From an uncultured Sphingorhabdus sp. (lineage in GTDB: Bacteria; Pseudomonadota; Alphaproteobacteria; Sphingomonadales; Sphingomonadaceae): a stretch of 64,000 nucleotides of DNA. The stretch spans positions 496,001 to 560,000 of the forward strand of contig CANMXN010000001.1 of the NCBI GenBank assembly GCA_947501885.1, given 5' to 3'. The notes beneath the pieces were generated by a model. The model saw only the letters and a list, made by a program, of their open reading frames with translations, made no database searches and was not told the origin of the DNA. The position numbers were made by a program, and so were the translations under genes. Positions 40,028-49,343 of the stretch are shown here, piece by piece (within the stretch, counting starts at the first letter, position 1; each line of letters starts with the position of its first letter).

Positions 40028-40330
40028 TTAAACTGCTTTGATAGAATCAATGGCAGAGCGTAATTCCCGAATTATTACAGGATCACCAGGTGCACCGTCA
40101 GCGGCGTCATGTGCTAATTTTTTGATATCTTCTGCGCCAAAACTTGCAGCTAACCCTTGCAGGCGCCATGCAGAATATTGCCAATTGGCATCGCAACGTG
40201 ACCTACTGAGTAGATCTAATTGTCTATCAGCACTTTCAAAGAAAGCGCTGCGTAGCTCAGACATTAAGACAATATCTTCACCTGCAGCTTCCTTTATTGC
40301 TGTTGTAAAAGAACCATAATCAACGGACAT
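40028..40330 (-). CDS. Hpt-like domain protein lacking the phospho-histidine
   Basis: The 100-aa helical protein has the size and pattern of a histidine phosphotransfer domain. In the key helix it reads SAWRLQGLAASFGAEDI, where active Hpt domains have HxLKGxxxSxGA. Trp55 therefore stands for the His and Gln58 for the Lys, and it cannot accept phosphate in the usual way. It may have become a binding partner or inhibitor. It is divergent from the large coiled-coil gene (70 bases apart) and lies in the same block as a kinase-like protein that also lacks its His. Confidence 0.7.
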   Translation of the reverse strand: MSVDYGSFTTAIKEAAGEDIVLMSELRSAFFESADRQLDLLSRSRCDANWQYSAWRLQGLAASFGAEDIKKLAHDAADGAPGDPVIIRELRSAIDSIKAV

Positions 40331-40400
40331 AATGCGTTAAATAAGGCGAAGATGTTAACTTTACGTTTCTAATGACAAAAAATATGGTAAACAGATAATT

Positions 40401-42875
40401 ATGACTGGGGTAGAGAAACAAAAAACTGACAAGGCTATATCTGAAAAAAGAGATATAGATGATTATCTTTATACAGATAAATCAATAGCCTATAAAAGCA
40501 ATATCCAGTCACCTAGACGTACAGCTATGGACTTTCTGTCCTATAATAATGGGGATATTCTTATGCCAAATGCTAATAAAAAAGCGATCCCATTGACTCA
40601 TAATCACGAATTAAAGTCTGAAAACATTGAAACTGATAGCGATAGTTTGGAAGATGAAGACAGCATTGAAAATGAAATCCATGACGATAATATAACAGAA
40701 GAACAATCACCCGTTGATGATTATTATGAGGAAGATAGTTTAAACAATAAGATCAGTCGATATTTATTGCCATCTAGCTTCATAGCACTGGCAATAGGTT
40801 GGACTAGTTTTTTCATTTGGGCAAACTTTGAGACCATTAAGAGCGGTATTACACCATCAGAAATACCAAGTTTAATAATGAATTGGTCCGTTCCAACTAT
40901 CTTAATCGCTGTTGGCTGGCTGTTATTTATGCGCAGCAGCAAAGCCGAAGCGCAAAAATTTGGTGATGTCGCCAATCATTTGAATAGGCAAGCAAACGAA
41001 GTTCAAGATAAAATGCGCGAAGTTAATGAGGATATAGCATTAGCGCGTGACTTTTTGTCGCAATATAGTCGCGATATAGAACATATAGGTCGAAACTCTG
41101 CACAAAATATCACCGATGCTGCCAAAACTCTTGAAATAGCGTTTAATGATAGTGAGATTAAAGCAGAAAAACTCGAACAAGTCAGCAACAATGCCAATAG
41201 TAATTTAGAACTTTTACGTAAAAACTTACCTGTCGTTAACAGTGCAGCAAAAGACGCTACTAATATGCTTGGTAAAGCCGGAATTGAAGCTAAAGAGCAA
41301 ATGCAAAGTCTGAAAACGGCTATGGATCAGAGCATAGAGAGTGTCCAAACTAGTAAAGCAGAATTAGAGGCATTATCACGCAGCAATAAAGATGTTACTG
41401 ATAATATCAGAAAACAGAGTGAAGGAATTAAATCATTCACCAATGAAATGGTTGAGACATCTCAAGCAAATGCTCAAACTATTGGAGAAAGCCTCAGAGA
41501 CGAATATGAGGGTTTTAATAATAAAATTGATGAAACAATCGAAAGTTTAAATCTACAAACCAGCCAAATTTCTGAGAGCATTAATAGTAAGATCGCCGAT
41601 CTTAATGAAGCTCTTGCGCAATTAAAAAATAGTAATTCATCTGAAAATGAACATATCGATGATATGATTGAAAAAGTCCAAAGCCATATTACTCAAAGTG
41701 AAGAAAGACTTGAAATATTAAGTACTTCAGCGTCTGAAAAGACGGCCAAGATGGCTTTTGCCTTAACTGCCTTAAACGATAATAGTGCCAATGTTGGTGA
41801 AGGTCTTGCGAATAATCATAAGCAAGCTGAACTGCTGATAGAGCGTACCGAGAAATTATTATTAGCATTGGATAGCAGTTCTCGAGAATTAGATGAAACA
41901 ATGCCATCTGCGATGAAACGAATGGATGAGATACTCACAGCCATTGATTTACGCTTTGCAGATACATTCGAAAATATTGGCAAAATATCAGATTTGGAAA
42001 ATAGCCTATCTGATAAGAGCATTGAAATTGACGGATTGATAAGAGCGGCCTCTGAACAAATAGAGAATTTATCAACCAAGCAAGGCGATGAATTTAATAC
42101 ACACACCGCAAAAGCTAAACAATTATTAGAAACGCTTGAGGCTAGTAAAGAAACGATCCATCATATCACAAATATTAGCGATGAAACATTTATCCAGAAT
42201 ATTAACAAAATTAATCAACACATCGATGAAAGTGCGCAGCATTCCAGAGAGATTATCAGCAAAAATATCGAAGAAAGCAAAAACCAATTGGCCGAGAATA
42301 GTGCGGCTGTTATCCAAGAAGCTGCTGAATTACAGATATCTCAAATTCGGGAGAATTTAGAAATATCACTCAACAGCCATATTGAAAAAGCCAGCGATGC
42401 GATTGGAAAATTACAAGGTCAATTGATCGAAATTCAAGAAATGGCGGATAATATAGAAAAACGCGTCATAGATACTTCGAGAGAATTTTCTGGCGTTGGC
42501 GATGAGAGTTTCTCACGCCAAATGGCTCTGCTTACAGAATCTCTTAATTCAACGGCCATTGATGTTGCTAAGATCATCTCAAATGATGTCACCGATAATG
42601 CTTGGGCTGCTTATCTTAAAGGTGATAGGGGCGTATTTACACGTAGAGCAGTGAAATTACTAACAGCAAGCGAAGCCAAATTAATCATTGCTCATTATGA
42701 TGACAATATTGAATTTCGTGACCATGTGAATCGCTATATCCATGATTTTGAAGCTATGATGAGAGTTTTGCTCAGTACACGCGATGGCAATGCAATCGGC
42801 GTTACCATGCTATCATCTGACGTGGGCAAATTATATGTCGCATTAGCACAAGCAATTGAACGCCTTAGAAAATAA
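40401..42875 (+). CDS. Large membrane-anchored coiled-coil protein (TipN-like architecture)
   Basis: The 824-aa protein has an acidic, disordered N-terminus (1-115), two close transmembrane helices (about 121-142 and 158-177), and a coiled-coil region from about 185 to 730. A conserved globular end (740-824) contains KGDRGVFTRRAVKLLTASEAK, YIHDFEAMMRVLLSTRDGNA and SSDVGKLYVALAQAIERLR. Two N-terminal membrane helices followed by a very long coiled coil is the layout of Caulobacter TipN, a cell-polarity landmark. That comparison is by architecture only. It forms a single-gene plus-strand unit, convergent with the DUF1467-rnj end of the nuo operon. Confidence 0.75.
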   Translation: MTGVEKQKTDKAISEKRDIDDYLYTDKSIAYKSNIQSPRRTAMDFLSYNNGDILMPNANKKAIPLTHNHELKSENIETDSDSLEDEDSIENEIHDDNITEEQSPVDDYYEEDSLNNKISRYLLPSSFIALAIGWTSFFIWANFETIKSGITPSEIPSLIMNWSVPTILIAVGWLLFMRSSKAEAQKFGDVANHLNRQANEVQDKMREVNEDIALARDFLSQYSRDIEHIGRNSAQNITDAAKTLEIAFNDSEIKAEKLEQVSNNANSNLELLRKNLPVVNSAAKDATNMLGKAGIEAKEQMQSLKTAMDQSIESVQTSKAELEALSRSNKDVTDNIRKQSEGIKSFTNEMVETSQANAQTIGESLRDEYEGFNNKIDETIESLNLQTSQISESINSKIADLNEALAQLKNSNSSENEHIDDMIEKVQSHITQSEERLEILSTSASEKTAKMAFALTALNDNSANVGEGLANNHKQAELLIERTEKLLLALDSSSRELDETMPSAMKRMDEILTAIDLRFADTFENIGKISDLENSLSDKSIEIDGLIRAASEQIENLSTKQGDEFNTHTAKAKQLLETLEASKETIHHITNISDETFIQNINKINQHIDESAQHSREIISKNIEESKNQLAENSAAVIQEAAELQISQIRENLEISLNSHIEKASDAIGKLQGQLIEIQEMADNIEKRVIDTSREFSGVGDESFSRQMALLTESLNSTAIDVAKIISNDVTDNAWAAYLKGDRGVFTRRAVKLLTASEAKLIIAHYDDNIEFRDHVNRYIHDFEAMMRVLLSTRDGNAIGVTMLSSDVGKLYVALAQAIERLRK

Positions 42876-42944
42876 GAGCGTTCCTAAATTGGTGCATATT
42901 TTCGCAGAGAATCATTATTGTGCTCTGGTTCGCAAGCTTTATTG

Positions 42945-43196
42945 TTAAATAAACGTCTCGGTGGTTATCCATTCAAAAACATAATTGGCATAGAATAAAC
43001 CGAATAATATACTCGCCAATATTGTAGCGCGAATGATAACCAATTTGGGTTTAAAATTAGCAGGTGCGCTATCCGCCTGCCCAGCTATTTTACTCTGTCC
43101 CAACTCATCATGCGTCTTTATGCCAATTGGCAGCATAATGAATGCACTAATAACCCAGAACAAAATATAGATAGCCAAAATTGATGTTATTTGCAT
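42945..43196 (-). CDS. DUF1467 family membrane protein
   Basis: The 83-aa protein has two transmembrane helices (about 5-25 and 55-76) joined by a polar loop of about 30 residues, the form of DUF1467. Known family members often sit next to rnj in alphaproteobacteria; here the ATG overlaps the rnj stop. The function is unknown. It is the last gene of the long nuo-birA-coaX-rnj transcript. Confidence 0.85.
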   Translation of the reverse strand: MQITSILAIYILFWVISAFIMLPIGIKTHDELGQSKIAGQADSAPANFKPKLVIIRATILASILFGLFYANYVFEWITTETFI

Positions 43197-44833
43197 TATA
43201 GTTCCGTGATCAAAACATTAACGATCGGTTTTTTGCCCGTCCAACGATACGCACAGCGGCGCACAGACAATCTCACATCTTCACGTATTTTCTCAATATC
43301 TGAAGTCTTATTCTTAATGGTAGAAAACACATCATCATATGCTTCGTCCATAAAGTCGTCCATCTCGGCATCGAGCGGAACACCATTACAATGAATCGTA
43401 CATTTTTGAATGGGTCTTCCCTCTTTATCCAAAATGATTGCAACAGAGATTTGTCCATGCATAGATATTTTGCGGCGCTCATTAATAGTGCTACCATCTG
43501 CATCGATTAATATATCACCGTCTAATATAAGCCGGCCTACTCTCTCATAGCCAATATGCTCAGGACCATTAGGCGCTAGCCTAATCAAGTCACCATTTTT
43601 TTGTAATATCTGTTTCTCTATACCTTGTGCTTCACCAAATCGGCAATGCTCTTTCATATGCCTAATTTCACCATGCACAGGCACCAATATTTCAGGTCTA
43701 ATCCAGTCATACATTTTGGCGAGCTCAGGCTTCCCAGGATGTCCTGACACATGAATGTGCGCCTGTTTTTCGGTAATCATTCGCACATTCTGTTCAGCCA
43801 GAGCATTCTGAATACGGCCAATAGCCAATTCATTACCCGGAATTTGCTTGGAAGAAAAAATCACTGTATCGCCATCATCTAATTTAATTTTATGACTATC
43901 ACTGGCAATACGGGCAAGTGCTGCGCGCGGTTCGCCCTGCCCGCCAGTTGCAATAATCATCACATCATTGCGCGGTAAGCGCATAGCCGTATCAAAATCT
44001 ACTGTTTCAGGAAATGTTTTGAAATAGCCGTTAGCCTTGCCAATTTCGAGCATCCTATCAAGCGAGCGCCCCGCTACACATAATGTACGATTGGTCTCTT
44101 TGGCTACTTCCCCCAATGTTTCAAGCCGCGCCGCATTGGATGCAAATGTCGTCACCAATATACGGTTTTTTAGCCCCTTAGTAACATCAATCAAATTACG
44201 TTTAACATCGCCCTCAGACCCCGAAGCTTTATCATTAAAGACATTGGTACTATCACAAACCAGTGCCAATATATCCATATCACCAATTGCGGATAATTCT
44301 TTTGGAGATGTAGGCGTCCCTATAAGAGGTTCCTCATCAAGCTTCCAGTCGCCTGTATGGAAAATATTCCCATGCGGCGTTTCAATTAACACACCATTTC
44401 CTTCGGCAATACTATGTGCCAAGGGTTTATAGGTCACCTTGAACGGGTCTAAATCAACCTGTCCCCCTTCATCGACAATATGTAGTTCTGCGTCATTAAT
44501 ACCATGCTCTTCGAACTTGTGGCGAATAAGGGCTGCGGTAAATGCGGTCGCAAAAAGCGGTACATCAAATTCTTCAACCAAATAGGGCAAAGCACCAATA
44601 TGGTCTTCATGCCCATGCGTTAAGACTATACCAACAAGATCATTGCGGCGATTTTCAATAAATTCCAAATCGGGCAATACCAGATCAACGCCAGGATAAT
44701 GTGGGTCAGAAAAACTCATCCCCATATCCACCATCAACCATTTGCCATCACAGCCATAAAGATTGACGTTCATGCCAATTTCACCAGAACCGCCGAGGGC
44801 TAGGAATAATAATTCTTTTTTGGATTCGTTCAT
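43196..44833 (-). CDS. rnj: Ribonuclease J
   Basis: RNase J is an endo- and 5'-exonuclease of RNA maturation and decay. The 545-aa protein has the metallo-beta-lactamase motif HGHEDHIGALPYL near residue 74, further metal ligands in HSIAEGNG and HTGDWKLD, and the beta-CASP domain with SGHPGKPELAKMYDWIRPEILVPVHGE. Length is normal. It lies 15 bases after coaX. Confidence 0.95.
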   Translation of the reverse strand: MNESKKELLFLALGGSGEIGMNVNLYGCDGKWLMVDMGMSFSDPHYPGVDLVLPDLEFIENRRNDLVGIVLTHGHEDHIGALPYLVEEFDVPLFATAFTAALIRHKFEEHGINDAELHIVDEGGQVDLDPFKVTYKPLAHSIAEGNGVLIETPHGNIFHTGDWKLDEEPLIGTPTSPKELSAIGDMDILALVCDSTNVFNDKASGSEGDVKRNLIDVTKGLKNRILVTTFASNAARLETLGEVAKETNRTLCVAGRSLDRMLEIGKANGYFKTFPETVDFDTAMRLPRNDVMIIATGGQGEPRAALARIASDSHKIKLDDGDTVIFSSKQIPGNELAIGRIQNALAEQNVRMITEKQAHIHVSGHPGKPELAKMYDWIRPEILVPVHGEIRHMKEHCRFGEAQGIEKQILQKNGDLIRLAPNGPEHIGYERVGRLILDGDILIDADGSTINERRKISMHGQISVAIILDKEGRPIQKCTIHCNGVPLDAEMDDFMDEAYDDVFSTIKNKTSDIEKIREDVRLSVRRCAYRWTGKKPIVNVLITEL

Positions 44834-44848
44834 AAAAATGGCTCTAGC

Positions 44849-45619
44849 CTATTTTTGAGGCTGGCGGTGATATAAAATAGATAATCCTCTTAAAGTCAGA
44901 TTGGGATCAATATGATCAAATATTTTATCTTCTGTATCGAATAAGGCGGACAAGCCACCCGTTGCAATTATTGTGACAGGTCCCTCAATTTCTTGGCGCA
45001 TTTTAGCAATTAATCCCTCAAGTAAAGCATGATAACCCCAATATAGACCAATAGAGATTTGATCATTGCTATTCTTGCCAATGACACTATTATCATCAAG
45101 ACGTTTTAAATCAATATGAGGCAATTGCGCAGCCGCATGAGCCAATGCATCGCGCGATAATGCGAGGCCTGGCGCAATCAAGCCTCCATTATAGCTGCCA
45201 TCTTTTCCGATATGATCCATTGTCGTTGCCGTACCAAGGCTGATGATAATCAAATCCCCTTCATATTGATCATGTGCGCCAATTGCATTGACCAGCCTAT
45301 CGCTACCAACGCTGCTAGGACTATCAACATTAATAGCAAGTCCCATATCCATCTGATGCGCAATCAATGCTTCTACACCGATATATTCTCGGCCAAATAT
45401 TTGCAGGTTTTCCAATATTTGCGGTACAACGGTTGAAATGATCATGCCTTCAATATCATCGCTATAACCAGCTTTATGTAATAGCGGCGCAATATAATCG
45501 GCATATTCCTTGCCCGAACGATCATGCTCGCTAGCCATACGCCATTGCGCTACAACATTCTCACCATCCATGAGGGCAAATTTTATATTGCTATTACCAA
45601 CATCAATAACAAGCAGCAT
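44849..45619 (-). CDS. coaX: Type III pantothenate kinase
   Basis: CoaX phosphorylates pantothenate in the first step of coenzyme A synthesis. The 256-aa protein has the ASKHA fold motifs of this class: DVGNSNIKFAL (phosphate 1), SSVGSDRLVNAIGA and ISLGTATTMDHI with the catalytic Asp, then GGLIAPG. It lies eight bases after birA. Confidence 0.95.
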   Translation of the reverse strand: MLLVIDVGNSNIKFALMDGENVVAQWRMASEHDRSGKEYADYIAPLLHKAGYSDDIEGMIISTVVPQILENLQIFGREYIGVEALIAHQMDMGLAINVDSPSSVGSDRLVNAIGAHDQYEGDLIIISLGTATTMDHIGKDGSYNGGLIAPGLALSRDALAHAAAQLPHIDLKRLDDNSVIGKNSNDQISIGLYWGYHALLEGLIAKMRQEIEGPVTIIATGGLSALFDTEDKIFDHIDPNLTLRGLSILYHRQPQK

Positions 45620-45627
45620 AGAATATC

Positions 45628-46332
45628 CTAATCAATCATGAAAATATCACCAGCATGGATAGTATAAATAGTATCATCCGCTAATTTTAGCAAACAAGCC
45701 CCTTCATTATCAATGCCGGCAAATAGGCCCGTCATATTTTCATGACGCAATTTTTGCCCTTTTTTATGCGCATGTTGGAGCCAATATTCGCGAATAGGCG
45801 CAAAACCTTGATCGCGCCAACGCTCCAACCATAAAGCAAATATTTCAGCCAACTTGTGCATAAATTCGTCTGCATCGGTCACGTTTATACCCAGTTCGGC
45901 AAAACTAATGGCCTTTCTATCAATATTCTGCGGACTATGCATCAGGTTAACACCCGTTCCCATTATCACAGCATTTCCGCTGCGCTCCAACAATATGCCA
46001 CAGATCTTAGCGCCATCAATCAGCACATCATTTGGCCATTTGATCATCGCATCTTGATATGAAAGATAGGATTGAATAACCTGATGCAATGCATTGGCCG
46101 CAACGAAAGCCAAATTGGTAGCGGGTGGATCATCAGGTTTTAACCTAATAATTGTACTGGTATAAATATTACCCGTTGGCGATACCCAATCGCGCGCATT
46201 GCGTCCGCGCCCTGCCCCTTGGCTTTTCGCGCGCAGCCATAAGCCCTCGATTGCTCCTTTATCGGCACGTTTCAACAAATCGCTATTGGTTGACCCTGTA
46301 TGATCAACCGTCTCGATTATATATTTATCCAT
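45628..46332 (-). CDS. birA: Biotin-[acetyl-CoA-carboxylase] ligase
   Basis: BirA attaches biotin to the carboxyl carrier protein. The 234-aa enzyme has the biotinyl-AMP loop GAGRGRNARDWVSP and the KWPNDVLIDGAKICGILLE segment. It lacks the N-terminal helix-turn-helix of E. coli BirA, so it is a monofunctional ligase without repressor activity. Its start overlaps the end of nuoN by eight bases, placing it in the complex I transcript. Confidence 0.94.
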   Translation of the reverse strand: MDKYIIETVDHTGSTNSDLLKRADKGAIEGLWLRAKSQGAGRGRNARDWVSPTGNIYTSTIIRLKPDDPPATNLAFVAANALHQVIQSYLSYQDAMIKWPNDVLIDGAKICGILLERSGNAVIMGTGVNLMHSPQNIDRKAISFAELGINVTDADEFMHKLAEIFALWLERWRDQGFAPIREYWLQHAHKKGQKLRHENMTGLFAGIDNEGACLLKLADDTIYTIHAGDIFMID

Positions 46333-47782
46333 TTACGAATAAGAAAGCGGCTGCGACCTCGGTCCATTCTAGCATGGTTGGAAAAGCCAACCAGCCTAAT
46401 GGCGATATGAAGAGCGCCAATATTCCGCCAATCCAGATTAATGACTTGCTATCAGATCCCACAATCACATTAGCTGGATCATCAAAATACATGATTTTAA
46501 TGACCTTTAAATAATAAAAGGCACCAATAACGGATGCTGCAATACCAATAACCGCCAAAGGCAAGAGATCAGCCGCAACTGCCGCTTGAAAAACTTGCAG
46601 CTTACCAGCAAAACCGAACATTGGCGGTATCCCTGCGAGCGAGAACATAATTACCATAAAGGCTGCAGCAAGCAGCGGTTTATGTTTTGAAAGCCCTGCA
46701 ACATCATCCATAGTGCTGCGCATATTTCCATCTTTATCTTCAAGTTGCATCAAGCAGATAAACCCGCCCAAAGTCATTACGACATAGATGATTAAATATA
46801 GCAGCAAACCTGCAACGCCAGCCTGCGTTGCAGCGGCAAGACCTATAAGAATGAAACCAATATTGTTGATCGAACTATAAGCCAAAAGCCGTTTCAAACT
46901 TTTCTGTCCTATCGCCCCCAAGGCCCCAACAACAATTGACATAATGGCAACAACAATCACAATCTGCTGCCATGCCCCAATTTGCGAGGTAAAGGCCTCT
47001 CCCGCGATACGCACCAATAAGGCCGTAGCGGCTACCTTTGGAGCACTTGCAAAAAATGCCGTAACAGGCGTTGGCGCACCTTCGTAAACATCAGGTGTCC
47101 ACATATGAAAGGGCGCAGCACTAATTTTAAAAGCCATCCCCGCCAACACGAAAACAATAGCAAATGTTGCTCCCATGCTCAGTTCACCCGATAAGGCCTC
47201 ATTAATAGCAAGAAAGCTTGTGCTGCCCGTAAAGCCATAAACTAAGGAAATACCGAATAATAATATACCGCTAGCAAGGCCGCCAAGGATAAAATATTTC
47301 AGGCCAGCCTCGCTTGATTTTTCATCATCACGCGCAAAGCTTGCAAGCACATAAGCCGCCAAGGAATTAAGCTCTAAGCCAATATAAAGGGTTAACAAAT
47401 CAACCGCTGAGACCATCAGCCCCATACCGACACACGCCAGTAATATAAGCACAGGAAATTCTGCTTTCATCGCCGACTTTTTTTCCAAATAGCGCGGTGC
47501 AATAAGTAAAGTAATGGCTGCAGCGCCGTATATCAGCAGCTTGGATAGGCTGCTGAATCCGTCGGCACGATATTGGCCAAAAAAGGCATCACCGCCAAAT
47601 TCAAAAGCTTCATTGGTCAAAATTGTAAAGGCATAAAAACCCGCACCCAGCAAAGGCACAATCGCAACATAGCTGATTAAACGGCCATATTCTTTAAACC
47701 ATGCAGCGATCAGTAATAAGAATAAAGAACTAAAGCTAAGAATAAGCTCAGGACGCGTATAGAAAAGATCATTCTCACTCAT
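46325..47782 (-). CDS. nuoN: NADH-quinone oxidoreductase subunit N
   Basis: NuoN is one of three antiporter-like proton-pumping membrane subunits of complex I. The 485-aa protein has about 14 helices. The conserved Glu of TM5 is in YIGLELNSLAAYVLA. HMWTPDVYEGAPTPVTAFFASAPKVAA carries the lysine of the broken helix, and a further channel Lys is in QKSLKRLLAYSSI. Length is normal. It overlaps nuoM by ATGA and birA by eight bases. Confidence 0.96.
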   Translation of the reverse strand: MSENDLFYTRPELILSFSSLFLLLIAAWFKEYGRLISYVAIVPLLGAGFYAFTILTNEAFEFGGDAFFGQYRADGFSSLSKLLIYGAAAITLLIAPRYLEKKSAMKAEFPVLILLACVGMGLMVSAVDLLTLYIGLELNSLAAYVLASFARDDEKSSEAGLKYFILGGLASGILLFGISLVYGFTGSTSFLAINEALSGELSMGATFAIVFVLAGMAFKISAAPFHMWTPDVYEGAPTPVTAFFASAPKVAATALLVRIAGEAFTSQIGAWQQIVIVVAIMSIVVGALGAIGQKSLKRLLAYSSINNIGFILIGLAAATQAGVAGLLLYLIIYVVMTLGGFICLMQLEDKDGNMRSTMDDVAGLSKHKPLLAAAFMVIMFSLAGIPPMFGFAGKLQVFQAAVAADLLPLAVIGIAASVIGAFYYLKVIKIMYFDDPANVIVGSDSKSLIWIGGILALFISPLGWLAFPTMLEWTEVAAAFLFVNG

Positions 47783-49341
47783 CAGTGCGCACTCCCTTCA
47801 GAAGATTCGTTCGTATTGGCACCAACGCGATATTGAGCCGTGCCGGGGTCATCCGCTAAAAATTTACCATCCAATTGCGGCGTTGATGGCGCAACCCTCT
47901 CGACAATTTTGCTCACATCATCACGAATAGGCGCAATGAAGCTCTCTGGATAAACGCCCATCCACATGACGGCGGCGGCTATTGGCGTTAACAACCAAAA
48001 CTCGCGTCCATTCAAATCTTCCATTGCTGCTGCATCCATATTTTTTTGCTCGCCAAATGCTATACGGCGATAAAGGTAGAGCATATAAGCTGCTCCTAAA
48101 ATAATACCCGTTGTACAGATTAAAGTTGCCCACGTTGACACTTTATAGACACCAGCGAGCGCCAAAAACTCACCAACAAATCCGCTGGTCCCCGGAAGTC
48201 CAATCGACGCCATAGTGAAAAGCAGAAATAATATCGCATATTTGGGCATATTAATTGATAGGCCGCCATAACGATCAATTTCGCGGGTATGCAGGCGGTC
48301 ATATATCACCCCAACACACAGGAATAGTGCGCCCGAAACCAAACCATGACTGAGCATGACAATGATAGCACCTTCTAGACCCTGTTGATTAAAGGTGAAA
48401 AGCCCGACGGTTACAATCGCCATATGCGCAACAGAGGAATAAGCGATAAGCTTTTTCATATCTTGCTGCACCAAGGCTACCAAAGATGTATAAATTACCG
48501 CAACCATCGACAAGCCATAGATAAGCCATATGAATTGCGCCGATGCATCAGGAAACATTGGCATCGAAAAGCGTAAAAAACCATATCCACCCATTTTCAA
48601 CAACACACCCGCCAATATCACCGATCCTGCTGTTGGAGCTTGTACGTGCGCATCGGGAAGCCAAGTATGCACAGGCCACATCGGCATTTTCACGGCGAAG
48701 CTGGCGAAAAAGGCAAGCCATAGCCATGTTTGCGCCGCTGGCATAAAGTCATAATTTAGCAATGTTGGTATATCGGCAGTCCCCGCTTGCTGGATCATCC
48801 AAATCATCGCAATCAGCATCACAACAGAACCAAGCAGCGTATAAAGGAAGAATTTATAACTTGCGTAAATGCGATTTGTTCCGCCCCATATCCCGATAAT
48901 TAGGTACATTGGAATAAGGCCAGCCTCAAAGAAGATATAAAAAAGCATCAAGTCTTGAGCAGCGAACACGCCAATCATCAAAACTTCCATTAACAAAAAT
49001 GCTGCCATATATTCGCTGACGCGCTCTTTAATGGCATACCAGCTTGCGCCTATACATATGGGCATCAAAAAGACAGATAGCATGATAAGCATGAGCGATA
49101 TGCCATCAATGCCCAACTTCCATCCGATAGGGCCAAAAAGCTCGGCGCTTTCAACAAATTGCCATTGCGCCCCACCAATTTCATAATGTTGCCAGAGCCA
49201 TATGCCCAAAACCAAATTTACAAAAGTTGCGCCAAGGGCTAAAATACGGGCGCTGTGCGCGCGCGCAAACAAACATATTATGGCCGCTATCATTGGAACA
49301 GCCAACATGATTGATAAAATGGGTAAATCCGAAATATTCAT
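47782..49341 (-). CDS. nuoM: NADH-quinone oxidoreductase subunit M
   Basis: This is an antiporter-like membrane subunit of complex I, 519 aa with about 14 helices. Channel residues are in [11 protein letters not shown] (Glu), [30 protein letters not shown] (Lys) and [16 protein letters not shown] (Lys). A hydrophilic tail of about 35 residues ([16 protein letters not shown]...) extends beyond the last helix. It lies two bases from nuoL and overlaps nuoN. Confidence 0.96.
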   Translation of the reverse strand: MNISDLPILSIMLAVPMIAAIICLFARAHSARILALGATFVNLVLGIWLWQHYEIGGAQWQFVESAELFGPIGWKLGIDGISLMLIMLSVFLMPICIGASWYAIKERVSEYMAAFLLMEVLMIGVFAAQDLMLFYIFFEAGLIPMYLIIGIWGGTNRIYASYKFFLYTLLGSVVMLIAMIWMIQQAGTADIPTLLNYDFMPAAQTWLWLAFFASFAVKMPMWPVHTWLPDAHVQAPTAGSVILAGVLLKMGGYGFLRFSMPMFPDASAQFIWLIYGLSMVAVIYTSLVALVQQDMKKLIAYSSVAHMAIVTVGLFTFNQQGLEGAIIVMLSHGLVSGALFLCVGVIYDRLHTREIDRYGGLSINMPKYAILFLLFTMASIGLPGTSGFVGEFLALAGVYKVSTWATLICTTGIILGAAYMLYLYRRIAFGEQKNMDAAAMEDLNGREFWLLTPIAAAVMWMGVYPESFIAPIRDDVSKIVERVAPSTPQLDGKFLADDPGTAQYRVGANTNESSEGSAH

Positions 49342-49343
49342 AA

